A stretch of 64,000 nucleotides of DNA from Xenorhabdus bovienii (GTDB lineage: Bacteria; Pseudomonadota; Gammaproteobacteria; Enterobacterales; Enterobacteriaceae). Shown here piece by piece: positions 47,920-58,891 of this stretch (positions within the stretch are counted from its first letter, which is position 1; each line of letters starts with the position of its first letter). The DNA lies in NCBI RefSeq assembly GCF_024721015.1, contig NZ_JANAIF010000001.1:62001-126000 (forward strand), in the 5' to 3' direction. A program made the translations under genes and the position numbers. The notes under the pieces are model-generated. The model did not search any database. It worked only from the letters and a program-made list of their open reading frames with translations, and was not told the origin of the DNA.

Positions 47920-48583
47920 TTCAACAATAGACCCGAGCTCCCCGATTATTCAAGCACTGTTTGGTGGCACATTCGATCCCATTCATTATGGTCACTTGCG
48001 CCCTGTGGAGGCATTAGCGAAACAGGTAGGGCTAAAGCAGGTCATTTTACTGCCAAACCATGTTCCACCACATCGTCCACAACCTGAAGCAACCGCCAGT
48101 CAACGGTTGGAGATGGTTCGTCTGGCCGTACAGGACAACCCGCTTTTTACCGTCGATACCCGTGAACTGGAACGTCAGACGCCCTCTTATACGATAGAAA
48201 CGCTGAAATCCTTTCGTCAAGAAGTCGGCGAGCAACGGCCACTGGCATTCATCATCGGACAGGATTCACTGCAATCTATCCATACATGGTATAAATGGGA
48301 AGAATTACTGGGTATCTGCCACCTTCTGGTCTGCTCACGTCCGGGTTATCAAAGCCAACTTTCAACCTCAGATATGCAAAAATGGCTTGAACAGCACAAA
48401 ATTGACACTCCGATATCATTGAGACAAAAGCCACACGGTTGTATTTATCTGGCCGCTACTCCGTTATTAAACATCTCCGCAACTGATATTCGTCAACGCC
48501 ATCAGCAAGGGCTGAGCTGTGATGATTTACTGCCTCCAGCGATACAAAATTATGTCGATTCACGGGGGCTATATCGACAATAA
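47903..48583 (+). CDS. nadD: Nicotinate-nucleotide adenylyltransferase
   Basis: A 226-aa nucleotidyltransferase. Motifs are [21 protein letters not shown] and the late [18 protein letters not shown] sequence is seen as [12 protein letters not shown]. It makes deamido-NAD from nicotinate mononucleotide. The ATG lies inside the holA 3' end. Confidence 0.96.
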   Translation: MLHSTDSTIDPSSPIIQALFGGTFDPIHYGHLRPVEALAKQVGLKQVILLPNHVPPHRPQPEATASQRLEMVRLAVQDNPLFTVDTRELERQTPSYTIETLKSFRQEVGEQRPLAFIIGQDSLQSIHTWYKWEELLGICHLLVCSRPGYQSQLSTSDMQKWLEQHKIDTPISLRQKPHGCIYLAATPLLNISATDIRQRHQQGLSCDDLLPPAIQNYVDSRGLYRQ

Positions 48584-48687
48584 CGAAAACATACTGTGAT
48601 TTGCCGCTGAGTCGCTTACTTTTACAGAGATTGGCATGCTATTATTCTGCATTATTCAACCAATTTGATGAAATTAAGGTGATCCTT

Positions 48688-49005
48688 TTGCAAGGCACAG
48701 AACTACAAAAATTTGTTATTGATAAACTTGAAGATTCCAAAGCACAGGATATTGTTTCTATAGATGTTCGTGGAAAATCCAGTATTACCGACTGCATGGT
48801 TATCTGCACAGGCACATCAACCCGTCATCTGATGTCAGTGGCAGACAATCTGGTTGATGACTGCCGCAAAGCCGGATTTATGCCGCTGGGTGTCGAAGGG
48901 CAGGGCATCTCAGACTGGATAGTCGTTGACCTCGGCGAAATAATGATACATGTCATGCAGGAAGACAGCCGTCGCATGTACGAACTGGAAAAACTCTGGA
49001 GTTGA
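48688..49005 (+). CDS. rsfS: Ribosomal silencing factor RsfS
   Basis: A 105-aa protein identical in length to the E. coli one if it starts at the TTG at 48688, preceded by AAGG with an 8-nt spacer. Conserved core [24 protein letters not shown] and [29 protein letters not shown]. It binds L14 and blocks subunit joining in starvation. The longer upstream frame from 48601 is not conserved. Confidence 0.95.
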   Translation: MQGTELQKFVIDKLEDSKAQDIVSIDVRGKSSITDCMVICTGTSTRHLMSVADNLVDDCRKAGFMPLGVEGQGISDWIVVDLGEIMIHVMQEDSRRMYELEKLWS

Positions 49006-49007
49006 GT

Positions 49008-49478
49008 TTGAAGTTACAATTGGTCGCTGTAGGAACAAAAATGCCGGACTGGGTTCAGACCGGCTTTATCGATTATTTGCACCGTTTTCCCAAGGATATG
49101 CCTTTTGAGCTGATTGAAGTCCCTGCAGGGAAACGAGGTAAAAATGCTGACATCAAACGTATTCTTGAAAAAGAAGGCGAACAAATGCTGTCGGCTGTCG
49201 GCAAAGGCAATCGCATTGTGACACTGGATATTCCCGGATCTCGTTGGGATACCCCACAGTTAGCACAACAGCTAGAACGCTGGAAACAGGACGGCAGAAA
49301 TGTCAGTTTGCTTATTGGTGGCCCAGAAGGTCTGGCTCCGGCCTGCAAAGCTGCCGCAGAACAAAGTTGGTCACTTTCTCCACTGACGCTGCCACACCCT
49401 CTGGTACGGGTTCTGGTTGCTGAAAGCCTTTATCGGGCGTGGAGTATCACGACTAATCACCCTTACCATCGGGAATAA
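49008..49478 (+). CDS. rlmH: 23S rRNA pseudouridine1915 N3-methyltransferase
   Basis: A 156-aa SPOUT methyltransferase. The TTG at 49008 gives [16 protein letters not shown] as in E. coli; GGAG lies 6 nt upstream. The C-terminal trefoil has [24 protein letters not shown] and [16 protein letters not shown]. It lies 2 nt after rsfS. Confidence 0.95.
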   Translation: MKLQLVAVGTKMPDWVQTGFIDYLHRFPKDMPFELIEVPAGKRGKNADIKRILEKEGEQMLSAVGKGNRIVTLDIPGSRWDTPQLAQQLERWKQDGRNVSLLIGGPEGLAPACKAAAEQSWSLSPLTLPHPLVRVLVAESLYRAWSITTNHPYHRE

Positions 49479-49514
49479 ATTGGGTAATCTATCACCGTGA
49501 ATTCTGGCAATGGG

Positions 49515-51410
49515 ATGAAGAATAAACGAACCCCTTTTCGCGATCATACGGCTGAATCAGCCCTTTTTATGCGCCGCGCACTCGTGGCGTTCATTGGCAT
49601 TATCATTTTAACGGGGATTCTGATTGCCAATCTTTATAATCTCCAGATCATTCGCCACGAAGATTACCAGACCCGCTCAAATGGGAACCGCATTAAGCTC
49701 GTTCCCATTGCCCCAAGTCGGGGTATTATTTATGACCGTAATGGAACACCATTAGCGACTAACCGCACTATTTACCAATTAGAAATCATTCCACAGAAAA
49801 TCGATAATCTTGACAAAACGCTGGATGAGTTGCGCTCCATAGTTGACCTGACCGATGAAGATATAGAAAACTTCAAGAAAGAACGTCAACGCGCACGTCG
49901 TTTTACCTCCGTTCCTTTGAAAACATCCCTGAACCAAGTACAGGTTGCTCGGTTTTCCGTCAACCAATATCGTTTTCCAGGGCTGGAAATCAAGGGCTAT
50001 CAGCGTCGCGAGTATCCTTTTGGTTCCGCTCTCACCCACGTGATTGGTTATGTCGCCAAAATCAATGACAAGGACGTAGAACGGCTTGAGAAAGAGGGTA
50101 TTCTTGCTGACTATGCAGCTACCCATGATATCGGTAAGCTGGGCATTGAGCGTTATTATGAATCAACTCTGCATGGCAAACCCGGCTATGAAGAAGTTGA
50201 AGTCAACAACCGTGGCAGGGTGATCCGCCAGTTACATGAACAACCCCCACAGGCAGGTAAAGATATTTATCTGTCGATAGATTTGAATCTGCAAAACTAT
50301 ATTGAACAAATTCTGACAACCAGCCGTGCTGCTGTCGTGGTCACTGATCCTCGTACTGGTGAAGTGTTGGCAATGGTATCGAACCCAAGCTATGACCCCA
50401 ACCTGTTTGTGGATGGGATTTCCAGTAAGGATTATAAAAATCTGCTCAACGACCCTAACCGTCCGCTAATTAACCGTGCAACCCAAGGGGCTTACCCACC
50501 GGCATCAACGGTTAAACCTTTTATTGCTGCTGCGGCACTGAGTAGCGATATCATCACGAAGAATACCACGATATTCGATCCCGGCTGGTGGCAGCTACCC
50601 GGCTCAGAAAAACGTTATCGTGACTGGAAACGCTGGGGACACGGTAAACTGAATGTGCATAAATCTATCGTTGAATCGGCAGATACTTTTTTCTATCAAT
50701 TGTCCTATGATATGGGGATCGATAGGCTTTCCGAATGGATGTCAAGGTTTGGTTATGGTCAATTTACAGGTATTGATTTGAGGGAGGAAACTCCCGGCAA
50801 CATGCCAACCCGAGAATGGAAAGTGAAACGCTATAAAAAACCGTGGTATCAAGGTGACACCATTTCTGTCGGCATCGGTCAGGGATACTGGACAGCCACC
50901 CCTATGCAGATGGTGAAGGCTCTGATGATATTAATCAATGATGGCGAAGTAAAAACGCCACATTTCTTGCTGGGTACTCGCGTGAATGGCGAAATGCATC
51001 CTTACCAACCTCCTGTAAATCATTCGATTGGTGATATCCATTCCGGCTACTGGGAAATTGCCAAAGATGGCATGTACGGTGTCGCCAATGCCCCAAACGG
51101 CACCGCACGCAGGTTCTTTGCCGGTGCACCCTACAAAGCAGCCGTAAAATCAGGCACCGCACAGGTATTCAGCTATGAAACCTATAATGCAAGCAAACTG
51201 GCAGAACATCTGCGTGATCACAAACTAATGATAGCCTTCGCGCCCTATGACAGCCCAACGGTTGCCATTTCTATTATTCTGGAAAACGGCGGCTCAGGAC
51301 CCGCGGTTGGGACGATAATTCGTCAAATTCTGGATCATATTTTAATCAAGGATAGCGAGCGCATCACTCCCGTTGCGGCTCAGGCCGTAACCGGAACACA
51401 AGCTAATTGA
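49515..51410 (+). CDS. mrdA: Penicillin-binding protein 2
   Basis: A 631-aa class-B transpeptidase of the elongasome. One N-terminal membrane helix (about 20-42), a pedestal domain, then the transpeptidase. S331 lies in PPASTVKPF, the SxN motif is SADTF, and the KSG motif is VKSGTAQV. I used the ATG at 49515, close to the E. coli start; a GTG at 49497 is in frame. Works with RodA. Overlaps mrdB if the upstream start of the latter is used. Confidence 0.96.
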   Translation: MKNKRTPFRDHTAESALFMRRALVAFIGIIILTGILIANLYNLQIIRHEDYQTRSNGNRIKLVPIAPSRGIIYDRNGTPLATNRTIYQLEIIPQKIDNLDKTLDELRSIVDLTDEDIENFKKERQRARRFTSVPLKTSLNQVQVARFSVNQYRFPGLEIKGYQRREYPFGSALTHVIGYVAKINDKDVERLEKEGILADYAATHDIGKLGIERYYESTLHGKPGYEEVEVNNRGRVIRQLHEQPPQAGKDIYLSIDLNLQNYIEQILTTSRAAVVVTDPRTGEVLAMVSNPSYDPNLFVDGISSKDYKNLLNDPNRPLINRATQGAYPPASTVKPFIAAAALSSDIITKNTTIFDPGWWQLPGSEKRYRDWKRWGHGKLNVHKSIVESADTFFYQLSYDMGIDRLSEWMSRFGYGQFTGIDLREETPGNMPTREWKVKRYKKPWYQGDTISVGIGQGYWTATPMQMVKALMILINDGEVKTPHFLLGTRVNGEMHPYQPPVNHSIGDIHSGYWEIAKDGMYGVANAPNGTARRFFAGAPYKAAVKSGTAQVFSYETYNASKLAEHLRDHKLMIAFAPYDSPTVAISIILENGGSGPAVGTIIRQILDHILIKDSERITPVAAQAVTGTQAN

Positions 51411-51418
51411 GTAACGCC

Positions 51419-52531
51419 ATGACAGACTCTCAGAAAAAGGTTCCTTTCTGGACCAGAGTACATATCGATATCCCACTGCTACTGTGCATTCTGGCATTGT
51501 TAGTCTACAGTCTTTTCATTATGTGGAGCGCCAGTGGACAAGACGTTGACATGATGGAGCGTAAAGCCGGACAGGTTATCATGGGGCTGATAGTCATGAT
51601 CGTCTTGGCTCAAGTCCCGCCACGCATATACGAGAACTGGGCACCTTATCTTTATATTGGATGCGTGTTCCTGCTAATCCTTGTTGATGTTTTTGGGCAA
51701 ATAAGTAAGGGTGCGCAACGCTGGCTGGATCTGGGCATTGTGCGCTTCCAGCCATCGGAAATTGCTAAAATTGCCGTTCCTTTGATGGTTGCTCGTTTCA
51801 TGAACCGTGATCTTTGCCCTCCCTCATTGAAAAATACGGGGATTGCACTGATTCTGACATTCTTGCCTACCCTACTGGTCGCCGCACAGCCAGACTTGGG
51901 AACCTCTATCCTGATTGCCGCCTCTGGTGTATTCATTCTGTTTCTGGCAGGAATGAACTGGCGGTTAATCACCATTGCCATTTTACTGATTGCCTGTTTT
52001 CTTCCAATATTATGGTTCTTTTTGATGCATGACTACCAACGTGCCAGAGTCATGATGCTGCTGGATCCTGAAAGTGATCCACTGGGTAAAGGCTATCACA
52101 TCATCCAGTCCAAAATCGCCATTGGCTCAGGAGGGGAATTTGGCAAAGGCTGGTTGCAAGGAACACAGTCGCAATTGGAATTTCTACCTGAACGCCATAC
52201 GGATTTCATTTTCGCTGTTCTCTCTGAAGAGCTGGGGCTGGTGGGTGTTCTTGTCTTGCTGGCTCTCTATCTGCTGCTCATCATACGTGGTTTGGTTATT
52301 GCCGCCAGAGCACAAAATACTTTTGGTCGGGTGATGGTGGGTGGTTTAATACTAATTCTATTTGTCTATGTCTTCGTAAATATCGGCATGGTGAGCGGTA
52401 TCCTGCCTGTAGTCGGCGTTCCCCTGCCGCTGATTAGCTATGGCGGCTCGGCATTAATTGTCTTAATGGCAGGATTCGGCATTATTATGTCAATACATAC
52501 GCATCGCAAGTTATTGTCCAAAAGCTTATAA
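51419..52531 (+). CDS. mrdB: Rod shape-determining SEDS polymerase RodA
   Basis: A 370-aa SEDS protein of E. coli length from the ATG at 51419. Signatures are [27 protein letters not shown], and the conserved end [23 protein letters not shown]. Glycan polymerase partner of PBP2 in the inner membrane. Confidence 0.97.
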   Translation: MTDSQKKVPFWTRVHIDIPLLLCILALLVYSLFIMWSASGQDVDMMERKAGQVIMGLIVMIVLAQVPPRIYENWAPYLYIGCVFLLILVDVFGQISKGAQRWLDLGIVRFQPSEIAKIAVPLMVARFMNRDLCPPSLKNTGIALILTFLPTLLVAAQPDLGTSILIAASGVFILFLAGMNWRLITIAILLIACFLPILWFFLMHDYQRARVMMLLDPESDPLGKGYHIIQSKIAIGSGGEFGKGWLQGTQSQLEFLPERHTDFIFAVLSEELGLVGVLVLLALYLLLIIRGLVIAARAQNTFGRVMVGGLILILFVYVFVNIGMVSGILPVVGVPLPLISYGGSALIVLMAGFGIIMSIHTHRKLLSKSL

Positions 52532-52543
52532 GGAAGAGGTTTC

Positions 52544-53587
52544 ATGCGTCAACAATGGCTTATACTCGGCATCGTGGCTGTACTGATATCAGGCTGTACA
52601 ACAACAGGTAATAAAAGAGAGGACTCCTCCATTCCTCCTGTTCCAACCCGTGAGGTATTGGGTGCAGAACCTCAATATGAGCCTTATCACCCAAGTGCCA
52701 ACCAAGACTATCAAAGGGATGGGCAATCCTATCGCATCGTGCAGGACTCAGCTAACTTCACCCAGACGGGTTATGCCAGTGGGTTCGGTGAAGAAGCGAA
52801 TGGAAAACTGACAGCAATTGGTGAACGAGCCAGTCCTTATGCTTTAGCGGCTGCGCACCCCACATTACCTATTCCAAGCTATGTCCGGGTCACTAATTTG
52901 AGCAACGGGCGCATGATGATTGTCAGAATTAATGACCGTGGCCCTTACAATAAGCCGGGCAAAATCATTGAATTATCGCGGGCGGCGGCGGAACGCCTGA
53001 ATCTGATGCCACAAAGCAGAGTCAAACTGGATGGAATTCAAGTTGCACCTGATGGATCAGTTTCTGGCTTGGGGACAGAAGGCGCGACTATCGTCAAACA
53101 AAGCTATGCTTTACCTGACAGGCCCAATATTGGCGCACCAGCCATGATGAGCAGCCCATCTGAACAAAATATCGCAGAGCAAAATACTGTGGGGCAACCT
53201 GCTGTTGATCAGAATCTGTCTGGGAATACAGAAAATCCGTTTCTCACTTCACCGCCCGTGGGAACACCATCTGCACCAAAGCAATCAGAGACAAAATGGA
53301 TATTGCAGCCACAGACTAAACCTGTTGCGACTTCCCCCGTGACACCTGAGCCTGCTGCCACATCAACGGGCGGTTTCATGGTACAAGTTGGTGCCATCAG
53401 TTCTGAACAGAAAGCCAAAGAGTGGCAACAATCATTAAGCCAGCGCTTTAATGTACAAGGTCGTATTATGCAATTTGGCAATGTCCATCGCGTTCAACTG
53501 GGGCCTCTCAGCCGCCAGCAAGCAACGGAACTGCAAAAGAAATTGACTGACCAGATGCATCAATCCTCCTTTATTGTTGCCCCCTGA
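52544..53587 (+). CDS. rlpA: Rare lipoprotein A, septal ring lytic transglycosylase-like
   Basis: A 347-aa lipoprotein. The lipobox ends ISGC with C18. A double-psi beta-barrel covers about 70-165 (GYASGFGEEANGKLTAIGE, with VRINDRGPY). A low-complexity linker and a C-terminal SPOR domain (about 275-347; GGFMVQVGAISSEQKAKEW) follow. SPOR binds denuded septal peptidoglycan. AAGGAAGAGG precedes the ATG. Confidence 0.95.
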   Translation: MRQQWLILGIVAVLISGCTTTGNKREDSSIPPVPTREVLGAEPQYEPYHPSANQDYQRDGQSYRIVQDSANFTQTGYASGFGEEANGKLTAIGERASPYALAAAHPTLPIPSYVRVTNLSNGRMMIVRINDRGPYNKPGKIIELSRAAAERLNLMPQSRVKLDGIQVAPDGSVSGLGTEGATIVKQSYALPDRPNIGAPAMMSSPSEQNIAEQNTVGQPAVDQNLSGNTENPFLTSPPVGTPSAPKQSETKWILQPQTKPVATSPVTPEPAATSTGGFMVQVGAISSEQKAKEWQQSLSQRFNVQGRIMQFGNVHRVQLGPLSRQQATELQKKLTDQMHQSSFIVAP

Positions 53588-53599
53588 CTAGCCAATCAT

Positions 53600-53634
53600 C
53601 TGCTGATATTCGACAATTCCGTCAATATCAGCAG
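53600..53634 (+). terminator. Hairpin after rlpA
   Basis: CTGCTGATATT and AATATCAGCAG with a 13-nt loop, 13 nt after rlpA. No T-run on the plus strand, so strength uncertain. Confidence 0.45.
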
Positions 53635-53769
53635 GTGGGTAAAAAAACAACCGGGTAAAAAAGTGTAAACCTTCAACTCACTCAATTTTGTTTAATGTCA
53701 GCTTTTTTGTCATTTGTTATTATGTCGCTTATTATCAATCCCTTTCTCACGGATGCTACCTAATCAATC

Positions 53770-54978
53770 ATGAAATACATAGTTACTTCCCGTTTTATTA
53801 AAAATGCCACTTTAAGCATCGCTCTGGCTGCCAGCGCTTCTGCATTCGCCAACACGGATGATAATTTCAAAACCATGATCCCCGGCGTTCCCCAAACCGA
53901 TGCAGAAGCCTATATTCTGATTGATTACAATTCAGGCAAGATATTGGCAGAAAAAAATTCGGATATCCGACGTGATCCCGCCAGTTTGACGAAGATGATG
54001 ACCAGCTATGTGATTGGTCAAGCCATCAAATCAGGGAAAATCGGTCCAAATGACACTGTTACCGTCGGTAAGGATGCTTGGGCAACGGGCAATCCGGTGT
54101 TTAAAGGCTCCTCACTGATGTTTTTGAAACCCGGCGATCAAGTTTCTGTTGCCATGCTATCCCGTGGTATCAACCTGCAATCCGGTAATGATGCCTGTGT
54201 CGCAATGGCTGACTATGTGGCAGGCAGTCAAGATGCGTTCGTCAACCTGATGAATAAGTATGTGCAGAATCTAGGGTTGCAAAACACACACTTTGAGACT
54301 GTCCATGGCCTAGATGCAGCAGGTCAGTACAGTTCTGCCCATGATATGGCACTGATTGGTCAGGCTCTGATCCGTGATGTACCGGATGAGTATGCAATCT
54401 ATAAAGAGAAAGAATTTACTTACAACAATATCCATCAACCCAATCGTAACGGGCTGCTATGGGATAAAAGCCTGAATGTGGATGGCATCAAAACCGGCCA
54501 CACCAGTGGCGCCGGTTATAACCTTGTTTCTTCCGCCACCGAAAGTAATATGCGCCTAATTTCTGTCGTCATGGGCAGCCCAACATTCAAAGGCCGTGAA
54601 ACCGACAGCAAAAAACTGCTGACTTGGGGCTTCCGCTTCTTCGAAACGGTCTCACCATTGCAGGTGGGTAAAGAATTTGCCTCAGAACCAGTCTGGTTTG
54701 GTGATGCTGATAAGGTACAATTGGGCGTCGATAAAAATGTTTACCTGACTATTCCCCGTGGCCGCCTGAAAGATCTGAAAGCCAGCTACGTATTGAACAA
54801 TACCGAACTACATGCCCCACTCGCCAAAGATCAAGTCGTCGGTACTATCAACTTCCAGCTTGATGGTAAAACCATTGAACAACGTCCATTGGTCGTGATG
54901 CAGGAAATCAAAGAAGGGGGTTTCTTCAGCCGTATGATCGATTACATCAAATTGATGTTCCATCATTGGTTTGGTTGA
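53770..54978 (+). CDS. dacA: D-alanyl-D-alanine carboxypeptidase PBP5
   Basis: A 402-aa low-mass PBP. Signal peptide ends near SAFA (28). SxxK is S72-LTK75, SxN is LQSGNDA, and KTG is [13 protein letters not shown]. The C-terminal amphipathic helix [19 protein letters not shown] anchors it to the inner membrane. It trims pentapeptides and maintains cell diameter. Confidence 0.97.
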   Translation: MKYIVTSRFIKNATLSIALAASASAFANTDDNFKTMIPGVPQTDAEAYILIDYNSGKILAEKNSDIRRDPASLTKMMTSYVIGQAIKSGKIGPNDTVTVGKDAWATGNPVFKGSSLMFLKPGDQVSVAMLSRGINLQSGNDACVAMADYVAGSQDAFVNLMNKYVQNLGLQNTHFETVHGLDAAGQYSSAHDMALIGQALIRDVPDEYAIYKEKEFTYNNIHQPNRNGLLWDKSLNVDGIKTGHTSGAGYNLVSSATESNMRLISVVMGSPTFKGRETDSKKLLTWGFRFFETVSPLQVGKEFASEPVWFGDADKVQLGVDKNVYLTIPRGRLKDLKASYVLNNTELHAPLAKDQVVGTINFQLDGKTIEQRPLVVMQEIKEGGFFSRMIDYIKLMFHHWFG

Positions 54979-55037
54979 TCCCTTGAAAGGTAAGCATTGA
55001 ACCTTATATTAGTCACTAATTGTTAGAAAATAATCAC

Positions 55038-55068
55038 GCCACGGCAAAAACTACCACGTTGCCGTGGC
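55038..55068 (+). promoter_or_regulatory. Hairpin in the dacA-ybeD gap
   Basis: GCCACGGCA and TGCCGTGGC with a 13-nt loop, ending 19 nt before the ybeD ATG. Without a T-run it may be a 5'-leader structure of ybeD or a weak dacA terminator. Confidence 0.4.
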
Positions 55069-55087
55069 AAGTAAACTAGGAGTGCCC

Positions 55088-55351
55088 ATGAAAACAAAAT
55101 TAAATGAACTGCTTGAGTTCCCCTGCTCATTCACTTACAAAGTGATGGGTTTAGCTCGACCTGAGCTGGTGGATCAAGTTATTGAAGTGGTTCAGCGCCA
55201 TGCGCCGGGCGATTACTCCCCAGTTGTGAAACCAAGCAGCAAAGGCAATTACCACTCGGTTTCCATCACCATCAATGCCACACATATTGAACAGGTTGAA
55301 ACGCTGTATGAAGAGTTAGGTAATCTGGAGCTGGTGCGAGTGGTTCTGTGA
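55088..55351 (+). CDS. ybeD: YbeD, DUF493-family protein
   Basis: An 87-aa protein with the E. coli length from the ATG at 55088 ([21 protein letters not shown]); TAGGAG is upstream. Small alpha/beta, ACT-like fold with [31 protein letters not shown]. Function unknown; linked to the dacA-lip region. Confidence 0.95.
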   Translation: MKTKLNELLEFPCSFTYKVMGLARPELVDQVIEVVQRHAPGDYSPVVKPSSKGNYHSVSITINATHIEQVETLYEELGNLELVRVVL

Positions 55352-55384
55352 TTAAACAGCCACAACGTGATTGATTAAGTATTT

Positions 55385-55406
55385 AATGCCCCAGTCGGGG
55401 CATTTT
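55385..55406 (+). terminator. Terminator after ybeD
   Basis: AATGCCCC, AGTC, GGGGCATT, then TT. Lies between convergent ybeD and the siderophore-interacting protein gene and may work both ways. Confidence 0.75.
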
Positions 55407-55438
55407 AAAAGCCGCGATTCATGGTGAAATTCATCAAA

Positions 55439-56365
55439 TCATGCGTGATCATCCTTGGATGAAGATTTCGACCAATACGCCATGAAATTGATTAATGAAC
55501 GATCTAAATGACGTTCCTGAAGCAAATACTGGCGCAGTTTCTTTACCACAGAGGATTCTGCTGCAATCCAACCGTAAAAACGAGTCTCATTATTTTCACT
55601 TGTCGCCCTTTCCCATAATTCACCCTCTGATGTGGTCTTCTCATCCAGAGCTTGTTCTTTGATAAACGCTGATTCTGGAATAGTGACGTGCTGGGGGACT
55701 TCCTCTATCAGCCGTTTACCATACTGATACTTTCCTTCAGTATCTCGGGGCAACCAGAACACATCAGCAAATGTGAAATGCTCTACATTGACACAATCCC
55801 CTTGCTCAGGAACTTCAAAGAATGCCTGAACATAAGGTGGGTTATCACGCTGAGCTAATTGTTCGAGGATACCCAAAGCGGCTGGCAAGGCAGTCTCATC
55901 GGCGATCAGGAGTGTCTGACACATGTGCTCAGGAGGATTCCATTCACACCCTCCCCCGCTATTTTCCATACAGCCATCCAAACCTGCCATCGGAGCAACA
56001 ATTTGGAGTGTATCCCCCAAGTTTGCATGGGATAACCAATTGGATACCGGACTATTTTTTCCGTGCAGAACAAACTCAACATCCATTTCGTGCTTTTCAA
56101 TTCGTAACGCTCTCAATGTGTAAGTTCGCATCAATGGACGCTGCTCTTTAGGTATCGCCATGTAATCACGACGCCATTCTTCCCCACCCTCTAACTTTAG
56201 TGCAGGGTTATTTTGAACAGGAAATAGTAACTTAATACGCTGATCAGGTGCATATCTTCGCATCCTGTGTACGTCAGGCCCTTGGAAAACACAGCGTAAT
56301 ATGGATGGTGATACCAAGATTCGTTCTTTTAAGAACAGAGTAAAAATAGAGTAGGTTGAAGACAT
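55439..56365 (-). CDS. Siderophore-interacting protein (FAD-linked ferric-siderophore reductase family)
   Basis: A 308-aa SIP-family protein. The FAD-binding barrel has R80-TYTLR-85, and the segment VEFVLHGKNSPVSNWLSHANLGD, then IVAPMAG, is typical of the ViuB/YqjH group. The NAD(P)-like domain has LIADETALPAALGILEQL. It would release iron from imported ferric siderophores in the cytoplasm. It is on the minus strand between ybeD and lipB, which are adjacent in E. coli. No convincing Fur box was found upstream. Confidence 0.9.
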   Translation of the reverse strand: MSSTYSIFTLFLKERILVSPSILRCVFQGPDVHRMRRYAPDQRIKLLFPVQNNPALKLEGGEEWRRDYMAIPKEQRPLMRTYTLRALRIEKHEMDVEFVLHGKNSPVSNWLSHANLGDTLQIVAPMAGLDGCMENSGGGCEWNPPEHMCQTLLIADETALPAALGILEQLAQRDNPPYVQAFFEVPEQGDCVNVEHFTFADVFWLPRDTEGKYQYGKRLIEEVPQHVTIPESAFIKEQALDEKTTSEGELWERATSENNETRFYGWIAAESSVVKKLRQYLLQERHLDRSLINFMAYWSKSSSKDDHA

Positions 56366-56495
56366 AATATTATATTAACAAAAAGGCTTGTTATCTCTTT
56401 ATTGATAAAATATTAGTCAACATACTTCAAGGAATATCTTAAATCAATATCATTAATGATGTAGAGAACACAACCAGCTCGTGTTCACTGCCACC

Positions 56496-57956
56496 TCAAA
56501 AACGCCAGAATGCCTTCGAACAGAGGATCAGGATCGGATAAATTTCAAGACGCCCCAATAACATGGCCGCACACATCATCCATTTCGCGACAGCATCAAG
56601 ATCACCGAAACCTTGCGCGGTTGCGCCATAACCGACTCCCATATTATTGATACAGGCAGCAACGGTAGCAAACGAGGTCACTAAATCATAACCCAACAGA
56701 TTCAATGCCCAGATAAAGAAACAACTGAAAAAGACATACAAAAAGAAAAACCCCCAGACAGAGCGCAGTACCCTTTCATGAACCGAAGACTGGCCAACTT
56801 TAATCGTTGAAATGGCATTCGGATGAACAAGCTGATTAATTTCGCTGATACTCTGCTTTGCCAGGATCAGGAAACGGAGTGCCTTAATACCGCCACATGT
56901 CGATCCCACACAGCCCCCAAAGAAACTGACTGCCAACAGCATCAATATCGTGTGGGAAGGCCATTGGGCATAATCTGAAGTCGCCAAGCCATTATCGGTC
57001 ATCATGGAACTGGTCATGAAAAAACCATGAACGAAAGCTTCCTTCACACCATACATACCCGAGCGATATAACTCCAACCAGATAATGCAAACTACCGCCG
57101 CCAGCACCAGCAGAAAAAATTTCAGTTCGGCATTTTTCAACAGTGGTTTTAGGCTTCTGCGTGTCAGTGCAACAAAATAGAGCGTAAAGTTGACTGCCGC
57201 CAATACCGAGAAAATGCCCCCCACCATTTCAATAGCTGCACTGTCATAATAACCAAGGCTTTCATTGCGGGTCGAAAATCCACCTAAAGAAACGGTCGAA
57301 ATTCCATGGCAAACGGCATCAAACCACGACATTCCCGCTACTTTAAAACTCACCGAACATAGAGCCCCCAACAGCAGATAAACCAGCCATAGACTTTTAG
57401 CACTGTCGGCAAGGCGAGGGGTCAAGCGCTCTTCTTTAAAAGGGCCAGGCATTTCTGATTGATAGAGTTTTACCCCACCAATACCGAGCAATGGCAGAAT
57501 CGCAACAGCCAGCACGATAACTCCCAATCCACCAATAAAATTAAGCTGTGCACGATAATAGAGAATAGACTTGGGTAATTCAGACACATCATTCAGTACC
57601 GTTGCTCCTGTCGTTGTGATACCCGACACACCTTCAAACACCGCATCCACAAGGTTGATATTCAGGCTTTTATCAAGAACGAAAGGCAAAGCACTGAGCA
57701 GCGAAAAGAGCAGCCAGAACAACACGATGATAAGAAATCCATCTTGGGTACTGGGTTGTGCCTTGGTTTTGCGAGTAAAATACCAACCAACGCTTCCGAC
57801 ACTCAATCCAATGAGCAACGTCTCAAAAAAGGCAAACACACTTTTTTCTTTATAAAATAGTGCAACAAAAATAGGCAGCAACATAGAGAGGCTGTAAAGG
57901 AGCACCAGAAAACTACAAAGATGCCCCACAATCAGGAGTTGGTTTTTTCTGACCAT
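56496..57956 (-). CDS. TrkH/TrkG-family potassium transporter subunit
   Basis: A 486-aa, four-repeat potassium channel-like protein. Each repeat has a P-loop with a filter glycine: GITTTGAT, VSLGGFST, MMTDNGLAT and NNMGVGYG. The segment FFGGCVGSTCGGIKALRFLIL is the usual loop after TM3c. It is close in length to E. coli TrkH (483 aa), but its divergence and unusual location suggest a second copy. It would need TrkA for K+ uptake. Confidence 0.9.
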   Translation of the reverse strand: MVRKNQLLIVGHLCSFLVLLYSLSMLLPIFVALFYKEKSVFAFFETLLIGLSVGSVGWYFTRKTKAQPSTQDGFLIIVLFWLLFSLLSALPFVLDKSLNINLVDAVFEGVSGITTTGATVLNDVSELPKSILYYRAQLNFIGGLGVIVLAVAILPLLGIGGVKLYQSEMPGPFKEERLTPRLADSAKSLWLVYLLLGALCSVSFKVAGMSWFDAVCHGISTVSLGGFSTRNESLGYYDSAAIEMVGGIFSVLAAVNFTLYFVALTRRSLKPLLKNAELKFFLLVLAAVVCIIWLELYRSGMYGVKEAFVHGFFMTSSMMTDNGLATSDYAQWPSHTILMLLAVSFFGGCVGSTCGGIKALRFLILAKQSISEINQLVHPNAISTIKVGQSSVHERVLRSVWGFFFLYVFFSCFFIWALNLLGYDLVTSFATVAACINNMGVGYGATAQGFGDLDAVAKWMMCAAMLLGRLEIYPILILCSKAFWRF

Positions 57957-58123
57957 CTGTTAGCTCAAACAGAGATTAAAGGAGAAATCATCGAAATATA
58001 TAACCATCATAATATAAAATTTAAATATATTCGTCTAATTAACAATATTATTGCATTAAAGCATTCTCAAACTGGTGGGAATCCTTTTAGGACGTTATAC
58101 TGGCGGGTAATTTTTGTTAACGA

Positions 58124-58774
58124 ATGATGAAGTTCCCATTGCAACATAACACCGTTATTTTACGCCAGCTGGGTATCCAGCCTTACGGGCCAGTTTCTGA
58201 TGCTATGCACCAGTTTACTGAGCAGCGTACTGCGGAAACATCCGATGAAATTTGGCTCGTCCAGCACGAAAAAGTGTTTACGCAAGGTCAGGCAGGTAAA
58301 GCCGAGCATGTGCTTACGCCAGGTGAGATTCCCGTCATTCAATCCGACAGGGGCGGTCAAGTAACCTATCATGGCCCTGGGCAACAGGTCATGTATGTCT
58401 TAGTCGATTTAAAGCGGGCAAAAATTGGTGTGCGCCAGTTGGTGACCGCAATCGAGAATACCGTAATCGAAACCTTGGCTTATTTTGGTGTAGAAGCGCA
58501 TGCCCGTCCAGATGCGCCGGGTGTCTATGTCCAGAACAACAAAATATGTTCACTTGGGCTGCGTATCCGTAAAGGATGCTCTTTCCACGGTCTGGCACTG
58601 AATATTGCAATGGACTTACAGCCATTTTTACGCATTAATCCATGTGGTTATGCGGGAATGCAGATGACTCAACTCAGTCACCTCGCAGCAGAGGTAACGG
58701 TTGAAGATGTACAACCTGTTCTGGTGGAAAAATTCTGCCGGATCTTGGGATTTCAACTAATCAATGAAAGATGA
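58124..58774 (+). CDS. lipB: Octanoyl-ACP:protein octanoyltransferase
   Basis: A 216-aa LipB. The conserved [22 protein letters not shown] is present. Lys140 ([11 protein letters not shown]) and Cys174 (INPCGYAGM) form the catalytic pair. It transfers octanoate from ACP to lipoyl domains, the substrate of LipA. Tandem ATGATG start; either may be used. Confidence 0.97.
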   Translation: MMKFPLQHNTVILRQLGIQPYGPVSDAMHQFTEQRTAETSDEIWLVQHEKVFTQGQAGKAEHVLTPGEIPVIQSDRGGQVTYHGPGQQVMYVLVDLKRAKIGVRQLVTAIENTVIETLAYFGVEAHARPDAPGVYVQNNKICSLGLRIRKGCSFHGLALNIAMDLQPFLRINPCGYAGMQMTQLSHLAAEVTVEDVQPVLVEKFCRILGFQLINER

Positions 58775-58891
58775 TATAATTTTTTAACATTTTTCAAAAA
58801 AAATTGAATGGATTTATTGATCTGATGGCTCTGACATAGGGATTAGACAATAAATCAAAATCTGAAGAATATAACTGGAACCGGCACGATT

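Noticed and set aside
56366..56440. Fur box upstream of the siderophore-interacting protein gene
   Set aside because: Several AT-rich stretches look vaguely similar, but none matches the 19-bp inverted repeat well enough.
57921..58127. 68-codon frame between the TrkH gene and lipB
   Set aside because: Overlaps the start of the TrkH gene and runs through AT-rich sequence; composition and context suggest chance.
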